A stretch of DNA of 5,356 nucleotides from an uncultured Porphyromonadaceae bacterium (GTDB taxonomy: Bacteria > Bacteroidota > Bacteroidia > Bacteroidales > Muribaculaceae), in NCBI GenBank assembly GCA_947175225.1, contig CAMWLX010000260.1, positions 1-5,356 on the forward strand. The letters are read 5' to 3'. The position numbers and the translations under genes are program-made. The first letter of the stretch is position 1, and each line of letters starts with the position of its first letter. Of the stretch, positions 1 to 5,356 are shown piece after piece. Below the pieces are notes generated by a model. That model ran no database searches. It was not told the origin of the DNA and saw only the letters and a list, made by a program, of their open reading frames with translations.

Positions 1-36
1 GTTTTGATTTCAGAAAGTAAGGAAATCGTTTCATGA
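1..36 (+). CDS. Possible C-terminal end of an upstream gene (partial)
   Basis: Frame 1 stays open from the window edge to a TGA at 34-36 and gives eleven residues (VLISESKEIVS). The other two plus frames meet stop codons within the first 20 bases. A terminator-like hairpin about 40 nt further on suggests that a plus-strand gene ends near here. The fragment is too short to assign to a family, and an open run of eleven codons can occur by chance. The call rests mainly on the hairpin. Confidence 0.25.
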   Translation, partial: VLISESKEIVS

Positions 37-75
37 TGTTAGGTTAGTTTAAAATTGAATTATGGAAAAATAAGA

Positions 76-110
76 TTGCAGCCGCCTGTGAAGGTAGCTG
101 CATTTCTTTT
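76..110 (+). terminator. Rho-independent-type terminator hairpin upstream of grpE
   Basis: The arms TGCAGC (77-82) and GCTGCA (97-102) pair perfectly. The stem continues inward through one C-A mismatch, one G-U wobble and CCT/AGG, and closes on a GTGA tetraloop of the stable GNRA type (88-91). The 3' side runs into a T-rich stretch (ATTTCTTTT, 102-110). An A-rich stretch precedes the left arm, so weak termination in the other direction is also possible. It probably insulates the grpE-dnaJ unit from whatever lies to the left. The function is inferred from structure only. Confidence 0.55.
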
Positions 111-114
111 GTAG

Positions 115-148
115 CCACAAAATAGAATTCATAAGCAAGCAATTGTGG
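115..148. repeat. Spaced inverted repeat in the grpE leader
   Basis: CCACAA (115-120) and TTGTGG (143-148) are perfect 6-base inverted arms separated by 22 bases. The distance from centre to centre is 28 bp, a little under three helical turns. The repeat lies just after the terminator hairpin and before grpE. It could be half-sites of a regulator or a chance pair. Arms of this length are not rare in a window of this size. Confidence 0.25.
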
Positions 149-157
149 TGCGAACGA

Positions 158-169
158 AGTGTGCACACT
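158..169. repeat. 12-bp perfect palindrome in the grpE leader
   Basis: AGTGTGCACACT is fully self-complementary with no spacer, which suits a dimeric DNA-binding protein better than an RNA hairpin. It lies about 120 bp before the ATG at 290 and about 190 bp before the ATG at 362. About one perfect 12-bp palindrome is expected by chance in a window of this length, so only its intergenic position makes it notable. Confidence 0.25.
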
Positions 170-361
170 CACAGACTTTTCAGCATTTAAATGAACCCCA
201 AAGCCATCCTAAACGTTTGATTATTGAATAGAAAATTTAAACCCAGCCAAACGGCGATTTTAACGTTTATTGGCACAATATTTGATACCATGAACTACAG
301 AAATAATAGAAACAATCGCAGAAGAGGCTTCAACCCCTACTACAATAATAAAAAAAAGACT

Positions 362-952
362 ATGAACGATAATAAAGAATATAAAGAAAACGAGCAGGAG
401 CCTATCGAAGATGCTTCGCTCGAAGAAAACGCTGTAATTGACGGCGATTATGCCGGTGACTCCGAAGACACTCAGGCTGAGCAGGAAGTCAATACACTTG
501 AAAACCAACTTGTCGAACTCCAAGCACAAGTGGATAAAGAAAAGAAAGAATACCTCTTCCTCGCTGCTGAGTTTGACAACTACCGCAAACGTACCCTCAA
601 GGAGAAAGCAGAAATAATCAAGAACGGAGGAGAAAATGTACTCAAAGGACTTCTTCCTATTGTAGATGACTTCGAACGTGGGCTTAAGGCTGCCGAGACA
701 GCAGAGGATGCCAAGTCAGTGCTCGAAGGCATGACACTCATATACAATAAGCTTGTCAAATATCTTGAAAGCATGGGAGTCAAGGAAATGAACTCCACCG
801 GGGAAGTCTTTAATTCCGACATCCACGAGGCCATCGCACAAGTGCCGGCTCCAACTGAAGACATGAAGGGAAAAGTGCTTGACACTGTTCAGAAAGGATA
901 TATGCTCAACGATAAGGTGCTTCGTCATGCAAAAGTAGCTGTTGCACAATAA
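362..952 (+). CDS. grpE: GrpE, nucleotide exchange factor for DnaK
   Basis: GrpE is the cytoplasmic dimer that releases ADP from DnaK and so drives its substrate cycle with DnaJ. From ATG 362 the product has 196 residues, close to the usual GrpE length of just under 200. An acidic, disordered tail spans residues 1-43. The long coiled-coil helix with its EFDNYRKR segment follows at about 44-100. A short helical bundle with DDFERGL comes next, and the beta-domain head occupies about 137-196. The family signature is clear: FNSDIHEAIAQV at 150-161, then VLDTVQKGYMLN and LRHAKVAVA. In-frame starts at 290 (ATG, 220 aa) and 224 (TTG, 242 aa) also exist. The extra 24 residues from 290 hold eight Arg/Lys, eight Asn and no acidic residue, unlike the tail that follows, so I prefer 362. 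No start has a Shine-Dalgarno sequence. dnaJ follows after 34 nt, as expected for an operon. The identity is firm and the start is not. Confidence 0.95.
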   Translation: MNDNKEYKENEQEPIEDASLEENAVIDGDYAGDSEDTQAEQEVNTLENQLVELQAQVDKEKKEYLFLAAEFDNYRKRTLKEKAEIIKNGGENVLKGLLPIVDDFERGLKAAETAEDAKSVLEGMTLIYNKLVKYLESMGVKEMNSTGEVFNSDIHEAIAQVPAPTEDMKGKVLDTVQKGYMLNDKVLRHAKVAVAQ

Positions 953-986
953 CCGACTCAACTCATCACCCTAAAGATTCACTATC

Positions 987-2216
987 ATGGCAGAAAAAAG
1001 AGATTATTATGAAGTGCTGGGTGTCGGTAAGAACGCCACAGCCGACGAAATAAAAAAGGCATATAGGAAGAAGGCTATCCAATTCCACCCCGACAAGTAT
1101 TCCGACAAGCCTGAATCAGAGCAAAAAGCAGCTGAAGAGAAATTCAAGGAAGCAGCTGAAGCTTACGACGTTCTGAGCGACGAGAAGAAACGTCAACTCT
1201 ACGATACATATGGCCACGACATGGGTCCCAAAGGATTTGGTGGCGGTGGAGGAGGCGGCTCCTACGGCGGATTCAGTGGATTCGGTGGCGGATTCTCTAT
1301 GGAAGATATTTTCTCCAACTTTGGAGATATCTTCGGCGATGCATTTGCTGGTGCTGGCACCTACCGTGGATATGGAGGTGGAGGAAGCCGCGCACGCAAA
1401 CCTGTCAATAAAGGCACCGACCTTCGTATCACTGTCAAGGTCAGCCTCAAAGACATTGCAAATGGAGTCGATAAAAAACTTAAGATTCCTAAATTCGTCG
1501 CATGTTCACACTGCAACGGAACAGGAGCAAAAGATGGAACAGCATTCCACACCTGTCAGCGTTGCGGCGGCACAGGCTATATCACTCAGATGCGTCAGAC
1601 GTTCCTCGGTGCTCAGCAAGTGCAATCAGTTTGTCCGGAATGTAACGGTGAGGGAAAAGTCATTTCAGAAGAATGCAAGTATTGCCACGGCACAGGAGTC
1701 GAAAAGAAAGAGACAATTGTCGAATTCCATATCCCGGCCGGAGTGCAGGATGGGCAGACACTCGTGCTCAAAGGAGAAGGCAATGCTCCCCGTCATGGCG
1801 GCGTGAACGGCGATCTGCTCATCGTAATACAAGAAGAGAAGAACTCCGAACTTATTCGCGACGACCAGGATCTCATCTACAACTTGATGCTCGACTTCCC
1901 TACAGCAGCTCTTGGTGGCAGCGCAGAGGTTCCTCTTATCGATGGGAAAGCCCGTGTAAAGATCGCCCCGGGAACTCAGCCCGGAAAAGTGCTTCGCCTT
2001 CGTGGCAAGGGTCTTCCGGCATTCCAAAACGAACACTCGCGTGGAGATATCCTCGTCAACGTGATGGTATACGTGCCTGAAAATCTCTCAGATGCTGAGA
2101 AGAGCGCAATAGAAAGCCTCAAAGACAGCAACAATATTGTTCCTACTGAGTCAACTTCTAAGCGTATCTTCTCCCGTCTGCGCCACATCTTCAATAAAGA
2201 AAATCGTGGAGAATAA
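987..2216 (+). CDS. dnaJ: DnaJ, Hsp40 co-chaperone
   Basis: This is a full-length class A DnaJ, 409 residues, which delivers unfolded proteins to DnaK and stimulates its ATPase. The J domain spans about residues 5-75 with the essential HPD at 34-36. A Gly/Phe-rich linker runs from about 80 to 133 and carries two DIF motifs (107-109, 114-116). The zinc-binding domain has all four repeats intact: CSHCNGTG (173-180), CQRCGGTG (190-197), CPECNGEG (216-223) and CKYCHGTG (230-237). The two substrate-binding beta-domains follow, with FHIPAGVQDGQ and GDLLI segments. The last 35-40 residues form a polar, basic tail (SKRIFSRLRHIFNKENRGE) that makes it somewhat longer than E. coli DnaJ. It lies 34 nt after grpE with no terminator between them, so co-transcription is likely. 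The leader has no Shine-Dalgarno, but the ATG fits the J-domain start exactly. dnaK is not in this window. Confidence 0.98.
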   Translation: MAEKRDYYEVLGVGKNATADEIKKAYRKKAIQFHPDKYSDKPESEQKAAEEKFKEAAEAYDVLSDEKKRQLYDTYGHDMGPKGFGGGGGGGSYGGFSGFGGGFSMEDIFSNFGDIFGDAFAGAGTYRGYGGGGSRARKPVNKGTDLRITVKVSLKDIANGVDKKLKIPKFVACSHCNGTGAKDGTAFHTCQRCGGTGYITQMRQTFLGAQQVQSVCPECNGEGKVISEECKYCHGTGVEKKETIVEFHIPAGVQDGQTLVLKGEGNAPRHGGVNGDLLIVIQEEKNSELIRDDQDLIYNLMLDFPTAALGGSAEVPLIDGKARVKIAPGTQPGKVLRLRGKGLPAFQNEHSRGDILVNVMVYVPENLSDAEKSAIESLKDSNNIVPTESTSKRIFSRLRHIFNKENRGE

Positions 2217-2229
2217 CCTCCTCAGATTG

Positions 2230-2279
2230 ATAAACACAATGCCCCGACAATCATTAGATTGTCGGGGCATTGTGTTTAT
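2230..2279. terminator. Bidirectional terminator between dnaJ and the M6 protease gene
   Basis: A 23-bp perfect inverted repeat (arms 2230-2252 and 2257-2279) flanks a 4-base ATTA loop (2253-2256). The centre of each arm is GC-rich (TGCCCCGACA). The outer ends are A/T-rich, so the hairpin exits into TTTAT on either strand. It starts 13 nt after the dnaJ stop and ends 18 nt before the stop of the convergent protease gene. That is the expected place for one hairpin serving both genes. Termination is inferred from structure and position. Confidence 0.88.
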
Positions 2280-2297
2280 TTAGAAGCTAATATGTTG

Positions 2298-4049
2298 TCA
2301 TTTTCTTACGACCTTTTTTCCATTTACGATATATATACCTTTTACAGGGTTAGTCACTCTTCTGCCTGTGAGATCATAATAGACATTTTCTGCATCATTT
2401 GCAGCCTCAATACCAATTACAGCATTCTCTCCGGAAGCCACAGCATTGAAGCTTATTATGCCATCTTCCGACTCCTCAATATCCGTCAGATCATAAGCGA
2501 GTCTGGCTTTCGACCAGCTTGCGAGCTGCGGCTTGGTGTCATAACCAAAAGATGTAATATTTTTAGTACCCGGGAAGGTATCTGCAGCCCTTGTAGATTC
2601 CGACTTGACATTATCTGCCTCGATAATATCCACATACTGATGGCTTCGGGTATTGTTAACGATATTCATATCCCAAATCTCCGGTTTATAGTCGACATGC
2701 CATACAATCATTCCGTGACCGGGAAGAAATGCATCGTTTCCAATTTGCTGCCTATTCTCAAAGAAATAAAATTCATTTTTGCTGTCGGTAGGCAAAGCAT
2801 AGGCTACATTAGTAGTAGCCAAATCCGTTATCTCTACCCTACCCTCTTCAAGCGGCATAAAATCAAGCCACCCTAACGCACATTTCTCATACGATGAATA
2901 GTTGGGAGGCGTAAGCCTGTCGTTATTATAAGGACCCTTATCCATTACGCTATATTCCCCGGGAGTAAATCCACTTGTATAATTGGTCACATAAAGATCA
3001 GGCAAACCCATCACATGGCTAAACTCATGTATAAAAGTTCCTATTCCGTCCGGACGCTTATATCCACTTGGATACTCACAAGTGCATGCATAATGGTCAA
3101 GTTTTACGCCATCGTAGATATATTCAACGTCAGGATGACCCAATGCTATATTCCACGAATGAGGCCAGACAGCATTCTTCACTCCACTGTCGTGCTCCCC
3201 TTTTCCGGCATAGAAAATGAAAACATTGTCGATCACTCCGTCTCCATCTCTGTCATATTTTGAGAAGTCTACATCATCATCAAGTATCTCGCAAGCATGA
3301 ATCGCCATTTCTTCAGCTCGCTTATCGCTACCAAAAGCATCATTTCCGCCGTAGTACTCTCTGTTGTTTGGCAAGACTACAGGACCATAGACATCAAAGT
3401 CTGGCATGAATTTTCCATTTGAATTATAAATAAACCAATCCCTTGCCGACCCTAACGATCCATAATCGGAGAATCCCTCCTCATTAAGCATACGATTGAA
3501 ATAATCATGATCTCCATAGTTAAATGGAATATCTTGATACTCCACGAGAATCACCAAGCCTTTCTGCTCCCCAATCACCGGGAAAGTGACATTATTGCGT
3601 CCAAAGTTTTGCGGCACAAGCCTATCCTGAAAATCCTCTCCGGATTCTTCAGAGCGGGTTGCAATTTTTCTCGACACCGATGCATTGATTTTCTTTTCGA
3701 GGCGGGAATTTTTGTTTGATGTCATCATCTCTGTCCATTTCTCTATTTTTTCTTGAGTCTGGATGTTCATGGATGCCACCTTCAACTCCCCTTCTTTGGA
3801 AACTCTAATTCCTGAAGATACAGGATAACCATTTGAGTCAAACTGAGCATACTCAAGGTAACCATTTACGTCTACAAGAAGACTCCCTGCTTCTGAATAC
3901 ATCACGTGTCCATGTTCGTCACCAACCATCATAATATTAATGACACTTCCGTCCGGTTGGGTATACGCGACAAATCCCGGTTTTGCCGGGATAGCCATGG
4001 CAGCAGCTGTCAAGCCTGATGCCAATATACTGAGTATAAGTCGTTTCAT
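2298..4049 (-). CDS. Secreted M6-family zinc metalloprotease with C-terminal sorting-like tail
   Basis: The product has 583 residues. Residues 1-19 form a signal peptide (basic start, hydrophobic core, AAMA before IPAKPG). A propeptide-like region runs to about 155. The catalytic domain begins near GLVILVEYQDIPF (164-176) and contains the M6 hallmark NGKFMPDFDVYGPV (211-224). An EF-hand-like loop DRDGDGVID (266-274) probably binds calcium. The zinc site is HEFSHVMGLPD: His341, Glu342, His345 and Asp351. A Met-turn candidate is YSVMD (366-370). All catalytic residues are present, so it is likely an active endopeptidase of the immune-inhibitor-A clan. The last 28 residues (YYDLTGRRV, then GIYIVNGKKVVRK) resemble the short type A tail linked to the type IX secretion system (T9SS) in Bacteroidetes. 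The gene follows the barrel gene by 61 nt with no strong terminator between, so one transcript is possible. The substrate is unknown. Confidence 0.93.
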   Translation of the reverse strand: MKRLILSILASGLTAAAMAIPAKPGFVAYTQPDGSVINIMMVGDEHGHVMYSEAGSLLVDVNGYLEYAQFDSNGYPVSSGIRVSKEGELKVASMNIQTQEKIEKWTEMMTSNKNSRLEKKINASVSRKIATRSEESGEDFQDRLVPQNFGRNNVTFPVIGEQKGLVILVEYQDIPFNYGDHDYFNRMLNEEGFSDYGSLGSARDWFIYNSNGKFMPDFDVYGPVVLPNNREYYGGNDAFGSDKRAEEMAIHACEILDDDVDFSKYDRDGDGVIDNVFIFYAGKGEHDSGVKNAVWPHSWNIALGHPDVEYIYDGVKLDHYACTCEYPSGYKRPDGIGTFIHEFSHVMGLPDLYVTNYTSGFTPGEYSVMDKGPYNNDRLTPPNYSSYEKCALGWLDFMPLEEGRVEITDLATTNVAYALPTDSKNEFYFFENRQQIGNDAFLPGHGMIVWHVDYKPEIWDMNIVNNTRSHQYVDIIEADNVKSESTRAADTFPGTKNITSFGYDTKPQLASWSKARLAYDLTDIEESEDGIISFNAVASGENAVIGIEAANDAENVYYDLTGRRVTNPVKGIYIVNGKKVVRK

Positions 4050-4110
4050 CCGTTATTGTTATAAATTTTTCAATAAATATTTTGAGCTAATGCTCATTAA
4101 TGTTCGTTCT

Positions 4111-4758
4111 CTACCATTGATAAGAGACTGTGCCTCCTAATGAATTTAACGTTCCGGAGTTGTTATTATTGTACCACCAGTAGTTGCAAGTCAATAATTG
4201 ATACGTCAAAGCAATATTCACAGACCTTTTTCCATTCTTGCTGACCGGCACTCTTAGGCCAATTGATGGCTTTAGCATAAAGTATTCCGATCCGTTGATA
4301 TAGCCATTCTCTATTGCTAAATAGTTCTTTCCAATCAGGAATGAGCCTCCGGCCTTTATATCGACGAAAAATGAAGGGCTTTGACTGCCACCTATATTGA
4401 ATCTGAAATCGGTAAATATTGGTATCATTACGCCACTGGTGGAGACCTTCCTATTATAGTTCCACTCGCTGACAGGCTTGGAAGACTTTGAATAGACTAG
4501 ATCTACGCCAAGACCGGCTCCCATAAAAAACCAATCGGCATACTGCACACCTTGTACGGTGCTAATTCCTACGAAATCTGCCTGAAGATTACCGAAACCA
4601 CCGGTATACGATGCATCGACATAACCACGGTAGCGCATGCCACCCATCAGAGCTGTCTGCATCAAGCTTGCTGCTTGATTTACTATATTTGTATACTGGG
4701 CACTGATATTAAAAATGCCTGCAATCGCAATGATTAAAGTGAGATAGATTTTTTTCAT
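4111..4758 (-). CDS. Putative small outer-membrane beta-barrel protein
   Basis: The protein has 215 residues and I do not recognise a named family. Residues 1-20 are a clear signal peptide (MKK start, hydrophobic core, cleavage likely at ISA|QYT). The mature part alternates polar and aromatic or hydrophobic residues in strand-like segments separated by Gly/Asn/Ser-rich turns, for example MRYRGYVDASYTGGF, WFFMGAGLGVDLVYS, PSFFVDIKAGGSFLIG and SVNIALTYQLL. It ends in VSYQW, and a terminal aromatic residue is typical of barrels assembled by BamA. The length suits about eight strands. There is no lipobox, so it is not a lipoprotein. An Asn-rich stretch (WWYNNNNSG) before the last strands is probably a loop. 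The ATG has no Shine-Dalgarno. The M6 protease gene follows 61 nt downstream on the same strand. Function (porin-like, adhesin or structural) cannot be told from sequence. Confidence 0.8.
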   Translation of the reverse strand: MKKIYLTLIIAIAGIFNISAQYTNIVNQAASLMQTALMGGMRYRGYVDASYTGGFGNLQADFVGISTVQGVQYADWFFMGAGLGVDLVYSKSSKPVSEWNYNRKVSTSGVMIPIFTDFRFNIGGSQSPSFFVDIKAGGSFLIGKNYLAIENGYINGSEYFMLKPSIGLRVPVSKNGKRSVNIALTYQLLTCNYWWYNNNNSGTLNSLGGTVSYQW

Positions 4759-4861
4759 AACTTAACGGATATTGTGTGTTTATACTGGAATTAAGAAAGA
4801 TTTGCATCTTTTATATCTTCACAACAAACTCACGCCAATAAAGTTCTATCTAACCTTTTCA
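4759..4861 (-). other. Leader of the barrel gene (promoter expected here)
   Basis: This A/T-rich stretch lies between the ATPase remnant and the barrel start, and no open frame of note covers it. On the minus strand a TTTG (within GAGTTTGTTG, around 4824-4832) is followed about 20 nt later by AATCTTTC. That matches the Bacteroidetes -7 pattern TAnnTTTG at only part of its positions. The match is too weak to call a promoter, though the region must hold one unless transcription reads through from the sigma gene. Confidence 0.3.
4796..4811. repeat. Short inverted repeat in the barrel-gene leader
   Basis: AAAGAT and ATCTTT are perfect 6-base arms around a 4-base centre. Read on the minus strand the centre is GCAA, a stable GNRA tetraloop. 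It lies about 40 nt before the barrel start codon and overlaps the weak -7-like string, so it could be an operator or a leader-RNA hairpin. The arms are A/T-rich and short, so chance is a real alternative. Confidence 0.25.
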
Positions 4862-5025
4862 TTTCACCTCTTCAACTACAGGATTCTCTATACTCCGCGA
4901 AGACGAAGAAAATCTACAAGAACAACGACTTCTTTCCCAACCTTCTCATGTATCGACTCTATTATACCTTGAAATCTTTGAGGGTAGTCTGTATAATGAT
5001 TTTCAACCTCGAAAATTCTTTTTTG
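4862..5025 (-). pseudogene. Remnant of a PF09820-type AAA-ATPase / PD-(D/E)XK protein gene
   Basis: Reading the minus strand from 5025, an open stretch with no start codon encodes about 46 residues. They include YTDYPQRFQGIIESIHEKVG, then KEVVVLVD, up to a TAG at 4888-4890. This resembles the middle of the 'predicted AAA-ATPase' family common in Bacteroidales, where a RFxxxIxxxxEKTGKxVVVLVDEYDKP segment forms the Walker B region. After VVVLVD (GAT at 4912-4914) a 16-nt insertion containing two tandem TCTTCG hexamers (CGAAGA on the plus strand, 4898-4909) breaks the frame. The expected GAG TAT (EY) resumes at 4890-4895. One further extra base then shifts frame before CCT GTA GTT GAA GAG (PVVEE, 4868-4882). 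The N-terminal Walker A part and the C-terminal nuclease part are both absent. It begins about 10 nt after the sigma-factor stop. The family call is from memory of the motif, not a search. Confidence 0.6.
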
Positions 5026-5034
5026 TCATAAGAT

Positions 5035-5356
5035 TCAGTTTTCGGAGAAGATTTCCTCGATCTTTTTTACGGCGTGGTGGTAGCTGGCTTTCAGGGCGCC
5101 TACGGATGTGCCGAGGATTTCGGAGATATCCTCGTATTTCATTTCGTCGAAATAGCGCATGTTGAAGACGAGACGCTGCTTTTCCGGCAATTTGGCAACG
5201 GCTTTCAGCAGTTCAGCCTGCAATTCGTCGCCATCGAAATATTCATCTGCCTCTATATTATTAAGGAGATATGAATCCTCCCCTTCCTCCACGTTGAGCT
5301 GCTTGCGCGTCCGCTCCTTAATAAGAAAATTGATCGATTCGGTGATGTCTATCTTG
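5035..5356 (-). CDS. ECF-type RNA polymerase sigma-70 factor, C-terminal part (cut by window edge)
   Basis: The frame is open from the right edge to TGA at 5035-5037, giving about 106 residues. An in-frame GTG at 5290-5292 could be taken for a start. The codons before it (KIDITESINFLIKERTRKQL) continue the usual end of sigma region 2 and the linker, so the gene runs on beyond the window. A variable acidic linker follows (EEGEDSY, EADEYFDGDE). Region 4 is then intact, with LPEKQRLVFNMRYFDEMKYE and a helix-turn-helix ending in SVGALKASYHHAVKKIEE, which should read the promoter -35 element. This form is typical of Bacteroidetes ECF sigma factors and suggests an envelope- or stress-linked regulon, not identifiable here. 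No anti-sigma gene follows it. The downstream 276 nt hold only an ATPase remnant and the leader of the barrel gene. Confidence 0.92.
   Translation of the reverse strand, partial: KIDITESINFLIKERTRKQLNVEEGEDSYLLNNIEADEYFDGDELQAELLKAVAKLPEKQRLVFNMRYFDEMKYEDISEILGTSVGALKASYHHAVKKIEEIFSEN

Larger units (their letters stand above)
111..361 (+). other. Leader region upstream of grpE
   Basis: No convincing complete gene lies between the hairpin and the preferred grpE start, so the grpE promoter should be here. I find no close match to the Bacteroidetes promoter pattern (TTTG, about 20 nt, then TAnnTTTG). The nearest -7-like strings are AACGTTTG (213-220) and AATATTTG (277-284), and neither has a good -33 partner. 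There is no CIRCE-like repeat, so HrcA control is not indicated. A nine-codon open frame runs from ATG 191 to TGA 218-220, in the same frame as grpE. The stretch 290-361 is open in frame with grpE and may be coding. Confidence 0.5.

Noticed and set aside
191..220. Nine-codon open frame (MNPKAILNV) upstream of grpE as a regulatory leader peptide
   Set aside because: Short frames of this size are frequent by chance. It has no attenuator-like structure after it and no codon bias that suggests a sensor.
1210..1806. A 198-codon open frame inside dnaJ (+1-shifted)
   Set aside because: It overlaps the Gly/Phe and zinc-finger regions of dnaJ in another frame, and its composition follows from the repetitive glycine codons. 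No independent motif is present.
2259..2876. A 205-codon open frame on the plus strand opposite the M6 protease
   Set aside because: It starts inside the terminator hairpin, its product resembles no protein I know, and the antisense frame has a complete M6 protease with catalytic motifs. It is an antisense shadow.
4083..4096. TGAGC-TAAT-GCTCA hairpin between the barrel and protease genes as a terminator
   Set aside because: The stem has only 5 bp, and on the transcribed strand it is followed by AAAATA, not a U-run. It is unlikely to stop transcription into the protease gene.
4772..4972. A 66-codon plus-strand open frame opposite the barrel leader and the ATPase remnant
   Set aside because: The protein is low-complexity with no recognisable domain. 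The minus-strand reading of the same DNA shows homology-like content instead.
4999..5016. ATTTTC-AACCTC-GAAAAT inverted repeat as a terminator of the sigma gene
   Set aside because: The stem is 6 bp, A/T-rich and lacks a following U-tract on the minus strand. It also lies inside the ATPase-like remnant.
5027..5029. ATG just after the sigma stop (minus strand) as the start of a small downstream gene
   Set aside because: It opens a frame of only eight codons (MTKKNFRG) before a stop. The longer open frame here is a different one and has no start codon.
1..5356. CRISPR array, tRNA, rRNA, insertion-sequence ends or att sites
   Set aside because: I saw no regularly spaced direct repeats, no tRNA cloverleaf or rRNA-like sequence, no transposase frame and no flanking duplication that would support any of these.

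Overview
The window looks like a chromosomal segment from a gut-type member of the Bacteroidales, with Muribaculaceae, Bacteroidaceae or Prevotellaceae all possible. The reasons are these. A grpE-dnaJ pair stands without dnaK. Start codons sit behind A/T-rich leaders with no Shine-Dalgarno sequence. A secreted M6-family metalloprotease ends in the short 'YDLxGRR...GIYIxNGKK' tail common in this order. An extracytoplasmic-function (ECF)-type sigma factor has the region 4 typical of Bacteroidetes, and there is a remnant of a PF09820-type AAA-ATPase gene. All taxonomic statements come from protein character, not from a database comparison.

Left part, + strand (1-2216). The first 36 bases may hold the last codons of an upstream gene. 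A terminator-like hairpin follows at 76-110, then an otherwise gene-free leader. Next come grpE (best start 362, alternatives 290 and 224) and, 34 nt later, dnaJ. They encode the nucleotide-exchange factor and the J-domain co-chaperone of DnaK and are very probably one transcription unit. A 23-bp perfect-stem hairpin (2230-2279) then closes this unit and also the oppositely oriented unit to its right.

Right part, - strand (2298-5356). Read in the direction of transcription from the right edge, this holds four elements. The first is the C-terminal part of an ECF sigma-70 factor, cut by the window edge. The second is a short, frameshifted remnant of a PF09820-type ATPase gene (about 4862-5025). 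The third is a small secreted protein that looks like an outer-membrane beta-barrel (4111-4758). The last is a secreted M6 metalloprotease (2298-4049) whose start lies 61 nt after the barrel gene. The barrel protein and the protease could be co-transcribed and both act at or outside the outer membrane. No functional link between them is shown by the sequence.

I do not see a new defence or mobile system. The least expected item is the degraded ATPase remnant between the sigma factor and the barrel gene, which standard gene calling would miss. Other points of interest are the ambiguous, strongly basic N-terminal extension of GrpE, the unassigned barrel protein, and the sorting-like tail on the protease.
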